From: a virus
IMG/VR virus record: IMGVR_UViG_3300042566_000599
Span: 1 to 64,000 of that record
Reading direction: 5' to 3' (one strand)
Length of the DNA stretch: 64,000 nucleotides
Shown here: in pieces, positions 16,338-22,477 of the stretch
Layout: the number at the start of each line of letters is the position of its first letter
Numbering within the stretch: position 1 is the first letter of the stretch
Made by a program: the position numbers and the translations under genes
Notes under the pieces: model-generated
What the model was told of the DNA's origin: nothing
The model's input: only the letters and a program-made list of their open reading frames with translations
Databases searched by the model: none

Positions 16338-16889
16338 TTACTTTTTGTGTTGAAGTTCCTTTTGAAAAGGTCCAGATGTGTTTACATCTATTTTTTCAGC
16401 AACAGTCATTGCTTTTTCTGGCTTCACGCCCGCGTACAGGGCTCCAAGAGCATATGGGGAGCCAGACCCAACACCATAAAACCCTACATCGGACATACAC
16501 ACTGATAAATCATCAGCAATATCAAATATCTGACCGTTGACAGCAATTAGCAAGTTAAACCGCATTTCACTTGCTTTTCCTTCAGATTTTCCTTCGTTAA
16601 AATCATAGCCATTGTTTTCTAAGCAGAGGCGTAGTGATGGCATCAATTTAGCGATAACAAAGTGATACGTGTCTTTTCTGTCTTTAGCAGCCATTGCAGG
16701 TGGAACCCATAGGTGTTGCGCAATATCGCAAGGTGCAACCTCTCCAGAACCAGCAACTAAGTACTCTCCTACAAGACTGATTTTTTTCATGGCTGGATGA
16801 TTACTGCGACGTCCACCATCAAGTGTTACTTGATTGTCTGCCATAAGCAGGCAGTGGTCTTCATACTGGACACCAATAATCGTAGTCAT
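16338..16889 (-). CDS. HslV/proteasome-beta-like Ntn peptidase
   Basis: A 183-residue protein starting MTTIIGVQYEDHCLLMADNQ. After Met removal the Thr would be the N-terminal nucleophile. Counting from it, Asp17 (MADNQ) and a Lys at 34-35 (MKKISLVG) sit where HslV has Asp17 and Lys33, allowing a two-residue insertion. A Gly/Ser turn follows (AGSGEV). So the catalytic set looks intact. No ATPase partner (HslU) is encoded nearby; it would need a host unfoldase or act on unfolded peptides. It follows the lysis-nuclease group and precedes Hsp20, hinting at a protein quality pair. Confidence 0.8.
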   Translation of the reverse strand: MTTIIGVQYEDHCLLMADNQVTLDGGRRSNHPAMKKISLVGEYLVAGSGEVAPCDIAQHLWVPPAMAAKDRKDTYHFVIAKLMPSLRLCLENNGYDFNEGKSEGKASEMRFNLLIAVNGQIFDIADDLSVCMSDVGFYGVGSGSPYALGALYAGVKPEKAMTVAEKIDVNTSGPFQKELQHKK

Positions 16890-16984
16890 GGTTTTCGACC
16901 TCTTTCCTGACTTAAGGATACCAGGGGTCTATAAAAGGCAATAAGCCTAAACTAAGTCCTATATGTCCGTTTTGTCCAGTTTGT

Positions 16985-17680
16985 CTAATTATATGACTTC
17001 TTATGCCAGAAGGTGTCGCGGTACCACCCGCTTACGCGACTAAGAGACCGTCTACCGTTGTCCAATGCTTCCTTAGTAAGTCCTTTTGAGTGCTCAAGAA
17101 CCCAAGACTCTCTCTTAAATGGGATTACCTGTGCCATAGGAGTTCCTTGAGGAATTATGCCTGAAAACCCCTTTTGTAAAAAGAAGGGGATGCTTCCACG
17201 GTTTAATGCAAATTGTAAATCTACAACACCCGTCAGCGTATAGAAGGGTAAATCTAGCCTGTTAAACGGATGAGTAAATAGGAGACTGTAACCTTTTGGA
17301 AGTTGCAATGTTATTGGAGTGACCCAAGCAAATGCTGTCTTTTCAAACGAATCTGGGATTGGAATTCCTTGACTAATTTCGGGAGTTCGTTTATGGACCA
17401 TAGGAGTTTCAGTATCTTTCCAAACAATTGTTGAAGGAAAGCCCTCACCATTATTTTCCACAAAAATGTCCATAGGTAAAGTCAAGTAATAACCGACGGT
17501 AAGTGCGTCAAAAAATGGCATGCATATTTTAAAGGTCTTTCTAAACTCACTTGTTATCTGCCTATTCACCCATGGTGATTCGTCCTTATACCATTTAGGC
17601 ACGAGTGTTTTTGCTGGTACAACGCTTTGAGGTATGTGAGACTCAAAATTATCAAACAAAATCTTTTTTGCATTTTTCAT
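16985..17680 (-). CDS. DUF6065-like protein, paralogue 1
   Basis: A 231-residue protein with an N-terminal PKWYKDESPW motif and a C-terminal pattern QGTPMAQVIPFKRESW, preceded by a hydrophobic, Phe/Pro-rich beta region (PITLQLPKGYSLLFTHPFNR). The same layout recurs in the genes at 37.5-38.3 and 54.8-55.6 kb, so the phage carries three members. I believe the family is DUF6065, from memory. Function unknown; it has the look of a double-stranded beta-helix (cupin-like) fold but no metal triad that I can confirm. Confidence 0.65.
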   Translation of the reverse strand: MKNAKKILFDNFESHIPQSVVPAKTLVPKWYKDESPWVNRQITSEFRKTFKICMPFFDALTVGYYLTLPMDIFVENNGEGFPSTIVWKDTETPMVHKRTPEISQGIPIPDSFEKTAFAWVTPITLQLPKGYSLLFTHPFNRLDLPFYTLTGVVDLQFALNRGSIPFFLQKGFSGIIPQGTPMAQVIPFKRESWVLEHSKGLTKEALDNGRRSLSRVSGWYRDTFWHKKSYN

Positions 17681-17686
17681 GCGTAG

Positions 17687-18148
17687 TTATTCCGTTTCTG
17701 TGGAAATAAAGTTTGCTTTAAACACCTGCCAAAATGAAGCGAAGTCTTTGTGAAGAAGTAGTAGAGATACCTTTTCAAAAGGAACCCACATTGCTTCTTC
17801 TACTTCGTCGGTGTCTATTGTTGGAACTAACTCTTCATCTGTTGTTGCTAAGAAGGTGTGAAACTGCCAATTTCCATGGTCGCTGACAACTGAATCATAG
17901 ACAATTATTTTTCCAGGATTTAATCCGAGTTCTTCTTGAGTCTCTCGATATGCAGCCATCGAGTAGTCTTCGTCATAACGACGAGCACCACCAGGAATAC
18001 CCCAAGTGTTGGGTTGTTGACTTACGTTCTTAGAACGTAGTTCCAACAAAACTTTATTGTTGTGGACGATAAGAATGCCTGCTGCACCATACTTGCCCCA
18101 ATGCTTAGCGCCACATTCACACGGTAGTAATGCTTCTTCATCATTCAT
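17687..18148 (-). CDS. Nudix hydrolase
   Basis: A 153-residue protein with a complete Nudix box from about residue 54 to 76: GARRYDEDYSMAAYRETQEE then LGL (G-x5-E-x7-R-E-x2-E-E-x-G). An N-terminal CECGAKHWGKY adds two Cys, as in zinc-ribbon Nudix proteins such as NudC-like enzymes. It would hydrolyse nucleoside diphosphates linked to another group, for instance to clean modified nucleotides or NAD-type substrates. That last possibility is worth noting beside the ART-like array. Confidence 0.9.
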   Translation of the reverse strand: MNDEEALLPCECGAKHWGKYGAAGILIVHNNKVLLELRSKNVSQQPNTWGIPGGARRYDEDYSMAAYRETQEELGLNPGKIIVYDSVVSDHGNWQFHTFLATTDEELVPTIDTDEVEEAMWVPFEKVSLLLLHKDFASFWQVFKANFISTETE

Positions 18149-18153
18149 ATTGC

Positions 18154-18163
18154 CACCCTATCA
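18154..18163 (-). promoter_or_regulatory. Conserved TGATAGGGTG element before the Nudix gene
   Basis: Minus-strand TTGTGATAGGGTGGCAATAT lies 6-25 bases upstream of the Nudix start. The core TGATAGGGTG recurs exactly before the sulfotransferase gene. TRTGAT could be a -10 box with a G-rich start site; no good -35 is seen. Putative phage promoter or operator. Confidence 0.4.
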
Positions 18164-18169
18164 CAAAAA

Positions 18170-18292
18170 TTAACGGTTCTTGTGTTTCTTCTTTCTTGTA
18201 TACACCTTTTTAGAGGGAACAGGAACCGCAGCGTTCGACCGTCTTAATTCCTGAACTTTCTTGACCCTGGCAGGATTAGGACTCTTCCTCAT
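18170..18292 (-). CDS. 40-residue basic protein
   Basis: Product MRKSPNPARVKKVQELRRSN followed by a Pro/Val stretch and KKVYTRKKKHKNR. It is overwhelmingly Lys/Arg. The start overlaps the stop of the upstream gene (18,289). It probably binds nucleic acid or is packaged with DNA. Too short for confident family assignment. Confidence 0.6.
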   Translation of the reverse strand: MRKSPNPARVKKVQELRRSNAAVPVPSKKVYTRKKKHKNR

Positions 18293-18552
18293 CGCTTTTT
18301 AGGGGTGAAGTGCTCGTGCTCGTGGTCTACTTCAAACTTACCATCCTCGTGCATCTGCATGTGTATCTTATGATGGTGGCTATAGTCATGTGAAAGGATG
18401 CCGTCACCACCAAATGACTTTGCATTAGAAGGTCCTCTACCCTTCGTGTGCCACTTAAGAATGTGCCAGCCAATAGAGTGGCCTTGTTGGTCTGGTACCC
18501 AACGCTTCTTGTTAGGCACATCATCAAATTGACTACTTAAGTTATCAGACAT
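18289..18552 (-). CDS. His-rich small protein with LS-x-QF N-terminus
   Basis: An 87-residue protein starting MSDNLSSQFDDVP. The rest is rich in His, Lys and Gly (SHDYSHHHKIHMQMHEDGKF, then HEHEHF). The C-terminal half may bind metal. The first residues match the short N-terminal signature shared by the array of genes just upstream (18.65-21.2 kb). Function unknown. Confidence 0.6.
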   Translation of the reverse strand: MSDNLSSQFDDVPNKKRWVPDQQGHSIGWHILKWHTKGRGPSNAKSFGGDGILSHDYSHHHKIHMQMHEDGKFEVDHEHEHFTPKKR

Positions 18553-18554
18553 GG

Positions 18555-18653
18555 CTACTTCTTCTCACAGATACATTTGCAGGTGTCTATAGTACAGCAC
18601 CCATACAACATCTCGTGAAAGCAAAGACGGCACTCTTCTTTAGAAACGCTCAC
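18555..18653 (-). CDS. 32-residue cysteine-rich peptide
   Basis: A GTG at 18653 overlaps the stop of the preceding ART-like gene (GTGA). The peptide has seven cysteines in 32 residues (ECRLCFHEM, then YGCCTIDTCKCICEKK). It could bind one or two zinc ions, metallothionein-style. The tight junction on the 5' side and the Cys pattern support it; no ribosome-binding site is independent of the coupling. Confidence 0.5.
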   Translation of the reverse strand: MSVSKEECRLCFHEMLYGCCTIDTCKCICEKK

Positions 18654-18967
18654 TTATGCTCTCCCAGTACCATGAAACCGTGAGGAGATGAGAAGAACCG
18701 CTCGTGCTCTACATTTCCTGATTCTATTTTTACATTGTCACTAACTGGTGTAACTCTATAGACCTTTACTGGTCTCTTCTCCGCCCCTATAGGCAGTTTT
18801 GTTTCGCCAAAGAAACGTGCTTGACCAGGGTCACTGGTAGCCCACGCACGTGCGACAGGTCCTTCGCCTTCAGTTACTGCAGGCAAGATGAACCCGCCAC
18901 TTACATCTGCACGAGTTCCGTGGTACATAGGACCAAACTGTTGCTCAGAGAGATTACGACGAGTCAT
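18650..18967 (-). CDS. ADP-ribosyltransferase-like protein (Arr-type), copy 1
   Basis: From the ATG at 18967 (ATGA with the upstream stop) a 105-residue protein reads MTRRNLSEQQFGPMYHGTRA. The MYHGT motif, AWATSDPGQARFFG and KVYRVTPVSDNV follow in the order seen in Arr-type rifampin ADP-ribosyltransferases, where His of HGT and a central Tyr/Trp region bind NAD. The central Tyr is replaced by Trp here. It ends with FFSSPHGFMVLGEH. It may modify a host protein or small molecule using NAD, but activity is not shown by sequence alone. Confidence 0.65.
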   Translation of the reverse strand: MTRRNLSEQQFGPMYHGTRADVSGGFILPAVTEGEGPVARAWATSDPGQARFFGETKLPIGAEKRPVKVYRVTPVSDNVKIESGNVEHERFFSSPHGFMVLGEHK

Positions 18968-19125
18968 ATGCTCCACCATCCATTAGGAGAGCCGTTTGGA
19001 TTATCAATCTTATGTTGCTCATGAGCATCGTTAACTGTGCGCCAATTAATCTCATGAGTAGGTTTGCCACATAATGGGCATGGGTCAACGCCAGTTAACT
19101 TATAGACGTGCTCGCATGTGTTCAT
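18964..19125 (-). CDS. 53-residue zinc-ribbon protein
   Basis: ATG at 19125 overlaps the stop of the upstream ART-like gene (TAATG), and its own stop overlaps the next start. The product reads MNTCEHVYKLTGVDPCPLCG, then KPTHEINWRTVNDAHEQHKI and a Gly/Asn/Trp end. Cys/His at 4, 6, 16 and 19 suit a zinc knuckle. It is clearly part of the array operon; role unknown. Confidence 0.65.
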   Translation of the reverse strand: MNTCEHVYKLTGVDPCPLCGKPTHEINWRTVNDAHEQHKIDNPNGSPNGWWSI

Positions 19126-19511
19126 TAGATACCTCTAAAGTAAGCGCTGTTTGTAATTGGGTCTCTACCTGCTCGTGCCTCAATATACGGGTTTAATACT
19201 GATGCCACATGTTTTTTTACAATAAAACCTATATTACTAGAACGTGCTCCAGGAAAGTCTTTACTTGATGCATCAGAGTGTAAGTTAGGGGCAAGTGGTT
19301 CTACTTCGTAAATATTACCGTGGTGTGGATGCTTACCCACAGAGTCAAAACCTAATCCGCTGCTAATGCGGTCTTGAGTGTGTTTCTCTGCATCTGCCAA
19401 ACTAGGCGTTGCCCAGGCAGCGGCACCGCTATGGCGAGGCTTTACAAGGTCACCTGGTTTTAGTGTTTCGATAGTGCCGTGAAATAACTGACCTGATAGT
19501 GGAGCGCTCAT
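19125..19511 (-). CDS. ADP-ribosyltransferase-like protein (Arr-type), copy 2
   Basis: A 128-residue protein starting MSAPLSGQLFHGTIETLKPG. HGT (His 11), AAAWATPSLADAEKHTQD and GNIYEVEPLAPN fit the Arr-like order. As in copy 1, Trp stands where Arr has its catalytic Tyr. It shares the first 20 residues almost exactly with copy 3, so the two are recent duplicates or under common constraint. It ends with a long tail (EARAGRDPITNSAYFRGI). Coupled to both neighbours by overlapping codons. Confidence 0.7.
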   Translation of the reverse strand: MSAPLSGQLFHGTIETLKPGDLVKPRHSGAAAWATPSLADAEKHTQDRISSGLGFDSVGKHPHHGNIYEVEPLAPNLHSDASSKDFPGARSSNIGFIVKKHVASVLNPYIEARAGRDPITNSAYFRGI

Positions 19512-19834
19512 CCGACATCGTTCCTTGGTACAGAGAAGTCGTGAAGTCCTATGACTTTAAAACCCTTTTGACTTCTATAAGTTTGTTTTGTTATGGTGTC
19601 TTTGTTGGTCAAGGTCTTATCGTTTTCTAATGGGGCTACTTTGTAAACCATGCCAAAGAGATGACCCTTACGTGATAACCGCTGGTCACTTGAGGCATAG
19701 ATATGTGCCGATAATTCGTGCGTAGTCGCGTAAGCGCCAGGACCCATTGCTGCATCAGACGGTTTTACTATATCTCCAACTTTTAAAGTCTCTGTAGTTC
19801 CGTGAAATAGTTGTTTAGATAAAGGTGCACTCAT
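19508..19834 (-). CDS. ADP-ribosyltransferase-like protein (Arr-type), copy 3
   Basis: A 108-residue protein starting MSAPLSKQLFHGTTETLKVG. His 11 of HGT and Tyr 35 (GAYATTHELSAHIYASS) correspond to the His and Tyr of the Arr NAD site. GMVYKVAPLEND and FKVIGLHDF complete the fold pattern. It is the most Arr-like of the array. Arr enzymes inactivate rifamycins; here a phage-host function (effector or nucleotide-linked modification) seems more likely, but this is inference. Confidence 0.72.
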   Translation of the reverse strand: MSAPLSKQLFHGTTETLKVGDIVKPSDAAMGPGAYATTHELSAHIYASSDQRLSRKGHLFGMVYKVAPLENDKTLTNKDTITKQTYRSQKGFKVIGLHDFSVPRNDVG

Positions 19835-20274
19835 GCCTTCTTCTCCCTAGGTGGGTTAAAGGTGCGCTTGCGAGACTTAACTGCCTCTCCTGATTTGCGT
19901 AGGTTGGTCACTCCAGTAATTTTAACAGGAGCGCCTTCTTTTACCATGACTTCTTTTTCTTCATGAGGGTCTTGGCTACTAAAGTTTGCAAAACCACCTT
20001 GTCGCATTTTTTCCGTGTTTGTCTCTACAGAAGACATAGGAACTTGGGCATGCACTACGTGTGCGTAGTCAGTACGCCAGTGTGGTGTGAGAGCACGGCT
20101 GTTAGGGCTATTGGCAAACTCTTTAGCCACCTGTGAGTCTGCACTCCAGTGAGTACCTAGGTTGTTCATGTCCAACTTGTATTGTGACGACTTGCCACCT
20201 TTAGGATAATGAGGGTACGAGGTGTTGATGCCACGATGTGCTTCAAAGAATAACTCGTTAGATAGAACGCTCAC
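19831..20274 (-). CDS. ADP-ribosyltransferase-like protein (R-S-E type)
   Basis: A 147-residue protein starting MSVLSNELFFEAHRGINTSY. It has the order HRG..., LGTHWSADSQVAKEFANSP, VVHAQVPMSSVE and EEKEVMVKEGAPVKITGV. That resembles R-S-E type ART domains: Arg in HRG, Ser in the WSAD region, and an E-x-E in EEKEV. It differs from its three Arr-type neighbours, so two ART lineages sit side by side. The tail is Lys/Arg-rich. Activity and target are unknown. Confidence 0.65.
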   Translation of the reverse strand: MSVLSNELFFEAHRGINTSYPHYPKGGKSSQYKLDMNNLGTHWSADSQVAKEFANSPNSRALTPHWRTDYAHVVHAQVPMSSVETNTEKMRQGGFANFSSQDPHEEKEVMVKEGAPVKITGVTNLRKSGEAVKSRKRTFNPPREKKA

Positions 20275-20609
20275 CAGTCCCAGCCCTTTTCATGTGGTTC
20301 CTTGTGCTCGACAGGAATTAACATATTGGGATTAACATCCATAGCAGATGCGATGCGATGATGTCCTTCTCCTAGCATCGGCCCTTTTTCACCGTGAATA
20401 ATCTCGACAGGATTTTGTACACCAATCTTTTTAATAGATTCGTACATACCTTTTGAATCTTCCCACTTGTCCTCTTTGGCCGACTTGAGTTTGCGTGCGA
20501 GCACCTCTTCATTGGGCTCGCCCCTGTGCGCATCCGTCATAGGCATCTTCGCTATCTCACGCGCAGGCAAAAACATAGCCAACTGATTACTTGACACGCT
20601 GCGGCTCAT
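20271..20609 (-). CDS. ParB/sulfiredoxin-fold-like small protein
   Basis: A 112-residue protein starting MSRSVSSNQLAMFLP. The segment IKKIGVQNPVEIIHGEKGPM followed by LGEGHHRIASA matches the ParB-type pattern (G-x-x-x-P-x(n)-G-x-H-R-x-x-A), found in nucleotide-binding ParB, Srx and nuclease-like proteins. It is too short for a partition protein with a DNA-binding HTH. It overlaps the next gene (ATGA) and carries the array-type N-terminus. Confidence 0.65.
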   Translation of the reverse strand: MSRSVSSNQLAMFLPAREIAKMPMTDAHRGEPNEEVLARKLKSAKEDKWEDSKGMYESIKKIGVQNPVEIIHGEKGPMLGEGHHRIASAMDVNPNMLIPVEHKEPHEKGWDW

Positions 20610-20629
20610 TTTTTTCTCTCCAGAAACGA

Positions 20630-21037
20630 CTAGTGGTGGAAGTGCTCTCCATTGAGAGTGGTGTGTGGATAATCTTCGTGAAATTTGCGATGGTCATGTT
20701 CATGTGCTGCAATTAACTCACGATGAGTCATGCGGTCTGCTTCACCTTCAGCATTCTCGTCCTTCGGACGCACACCAGGGATATGGTCGTCATAGCCATC
20801 GTGGTGTGAACGCCACTCTGCATAGTCGATACCGTGGCCGTTGTAGGACTTCATGTGGTCGAGCAGGTCAGCGTGGTCATGAATTTGTACAGTACGAGTG
20901 CGTTCGATGTTTGCACCCATGGCAGATAACTTTCCTGCCTCGGCCATCGCCTTGTAGGCATTGACAGAGTGTTCATCTAAGTGAATGTGGTCTTGTGGTT
21001 CATTGCACCATTCGCTACCGCAATGTTGATTTGCCAT
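20630..21037 (-). CDS. His/Asp-rich protein of the array, unknown
   Basis: A 135-residue protein with dense His and Asp: MANQHCGSEWCNEPQDHIHL at the start (C-x4-C with His), then VQIHDHADLLDHMKSYNGHG and AAHEHDHRKFHEDYPH. It may bind zinc or another metal. No catalytic family recognised. It does not carry the LS-x-x-QF start. Confidence 0.55.
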   Translation of the reverse strand: MANQHCGSEWCNEPQDHIHLDEHSVNAYKAMAEAGKLSAMGANIERTRTVQIHDHADLLDHMKSYNGHGIDYAEWRSHHDGYDDHIPGVRPKDENAEGEADRMTHRELIAAHEHDHRKFHEDYPHTTLNGEHFHH

Positions 21038-21048
21038 TGATTCTCTCC

Positions 21049-21165
21049 CTACGCCTTTGTGCTACTTGCAGTATTGGATGCTTTACTGGGCGGCATCATC
21101 TGCATAGCCACATTGACGTATTGGTCTTTGGGCATTACGAATTGATTTGCAGACAGGCTACTCAT
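21049..21165 (-). CDS. 38-residue peptide with LS-x-x-QF start
   Basis: An ATG at 21165 opens MSSLSANQFVMPKDQYVNVA and continues with a Met/Pro/Ser tail to a stop at 21049. It is little more than the N-terminal signature shared by its neighbours, so it may be a remnant, or the signature may itself be the functional part. Ribosome-binding site not obvious. Confidence 0.45.
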   Translation of the reverse strand: MSSLSANQFVMPKDQYVNVAMQMMPPSKASNTASSTKA

Positions 21166-21188
21166 AGCACTAATTATGCGGCTAAGAG

Positions 21189-21395
21189 TTAGTTCTTACG
21201 TCCCCAACTAATAAGGTTCCACACGCGCTCGTGCCAATAATAAATGAAGACCTTGATTACTGTTTCCCAGAAAGCGATAATCGCCGCCAGGGTACCTTTT
21301 CCAGTAATGGCAAAGACGACAGCCCAAGAACTAAGTGTTCCCCAGATGCGGTACGAAAGAGCCTTAACAAAAGAGCGAGAACGAGTGACCTTCAT
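21189..21395 (-). CDS. DUF2061-type membrane protein
   Basis: From the ATG at 21395 (GGAG eight bases before) a 68-residue protein reads MKVTRSRSFVKALSYRIWGT, LSSWAVVFAITG, AAIIAFWETVIKVFIYYWHE and RVWN. This is the classic two-helix DUF2061 pattern, often found in phages and next to sulfur-assimilation genes in bacteria. Function unknown; its place beside an APS-kinase-like gene is notable. Confidence 0.85.
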   Translation of the reverse strand: MKVTRSRSFVKALSYRIWGTLSSWAVVFAITGKGTLAAIIAFWETVIKVFIYYWHERVWNLISWGRKN

Positions 21396-21428
21396 GCAGG
21401 CCACTCCATCTTGTCATTAGTAATTAGC

Positions 21429-22184
21429 CTATAGACCCATCTCGCGACGCTTTTGAGTAGCCGATATAGCCTCAATACTATCTTCAAGTTTTACCTGCTC
21501 AATCTTGTATCCGACATCGCGACCATACACGATGTTAGTAATGTTAGGCATGCGCAACACCATTGCACCCCTCATTGCTGGGTCTTCCTCAATAAAGGAC
21601 TTGACTTGAGAGAACGTGAGTGGGTCCTTCTCACTTGTTCCTTGAGTATTTCGAACACCTAGTACAACCTGCGGAGTTCTTTTTTCTGCTTCGTTATAGA
21701 GAGCGTGATGACCTTCATGCCATGGCTGATAGCGTCCAAGCATAAGAGTCGTTGGCTTCTTCCAATCATGTAACCCAAAGACTCTGATGACATCTTCTAC
21801 CTCTTGCTCAACTGTACGCCCATCAAGAATTACTAAATCAACATTGGTTGGGTTTTCCCATATCTTGTTGGTGTCTTCGTAACGGCCAGCCTCAATACGA
21901 TTAACCCAGATAAGGATGTCGGGCTTTCCAAATGCTTCACGAGTCTCATGAGTAGGACATATGAAATCTACAATAACTGTACGCCCCTGAGCATGTAGCA
22001 ATCGTGCAAGGGCGCCTAACCTTCTTGATTGCTCAATGCGGTCTTCAGGAGTAAATCCTAGGTCTTTGTTTAAATCGGCACGGACTTCATCTGCATTCAA
22101 GTGGATGGCATCAATGTGCTCCATCAATGTCTTTGCAAGAACTGTCTTACCTGAACCTGGAAGTCCAATAATCTGAATAATCAT
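21429..22184 (-). CDS. APS kinase-like / nucleotidylyltransferase fusion
   Basis: A 251-residue two-domain protein. The N-terminal part (1-125) looks like adenylylsulfate kinase CysC: P-loop IGLPGSGKT (6-14), then HLNADEVRADLNKDLGFTPE, RLLHAQGRTVIVDFICPT and HETREAFG. CysC makes PAPS from APS. The C-terminal part (145-251) is a nucleotidylyltransferase with LMLGRYQPWHEGHHAL (HxGH at 156-159), closer to NMNAT/cytidylyltransferases than to ATP sulfurylase. The CysC signature DGD is altered to NAD, so a different kinase substrate is possible. The sulfotransferase two genes upstream supports a PAPS role. Confidence 0.75.
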   Translation of the reverse strand: MIIQIIGLPGSGKTVLAKTLMEHIDAIHLNADEVRADLNKDLGFTPEDRIEQSRRLGALARLLHAQGRTVIVDFICPTHETREAFGKPDILIWVNRIEAGRYEDTNKIWENPTNVDLVILDGRTVEQEVEDVIRVFGLHDWKKPTTLMLGRYQPWHEGHHALYNEAEKRTPQVVLGVRNTQGTSEKDPLTFSQVKSFIEEDPAMRGAMVLRMPNITNIVYGRDVGYKIEQVKLEDSIEAISATQKRREMGL

Positions 22185-22216
22185 GGGCTACTGCCTTATC
22201 TCTCAAGTGAAAAATC

Positions 22217-22477
22217 TTATTGGTTAGGGGAGGTAAAGAAGTCTCGGTTGAGTTCGATAAAGACCTTCTTATCTTCTGGAACATCGTCAACGTAGTAGAT
22301 GGCGTTTGTTGGGCACACAGGCTCGCACGCACCGCAGTCGACACAGTCGTTGGGATTTATAAATAACTGATTGTCTCCTTCATAGATGCAGTCTACTGGA
22401 CACTCTTCGATGCAAGACTTGTCTTTTACATCAATACATGCATCTGTAATAACGTATGTCACGAGTTCTCCGTCCAT
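22217..22477 (-). CDS. fdxA: FdxA-like 7Fe ferredoxin
   Basis: An 86-residue ferredoxin closely matching the actinobacterial FdxA pattern: CIDVKDKSCIEECPVDCIYE, then NPNDCVDCGACEPVCPTNAI. The cysteines (14, 22, 26, 30, 45, 48, 51, 55) are those of a 3Fe-4S plus 4Fe-4S protein. It lacks the 20 or so extra C-terminal residues of bacterial FdxA. It carries low-potential electrons; the partner enzyme is not evident. It overlaps the sulfotransferase by 19 bases, so the two are co-expressed. Confidence 0.9.
   Translation of the reverse strand: MDGELVTYVITDACIDVKDKSCIEECPVDCIYEGDNQLFINPNDCVDCGACEPVCPTNAIYYVDDVPEDKKVFIELNRDFFTSPNQ

Noticed and set aside
19125-19834. Rifamycin resistance as the function of the Arr-like genes.
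   Set aside because: Resemblance is to the fold and HGT motif only; multiple diverged copies in a phage operon make antibiotic resistance an unlikely main role.
20271-20609. ParB-like gene as part of a plasmid partition system.
   Set aside because: Too short, no HTH domain, no ParA gene nearby, and no centromere-like repeats beside it.
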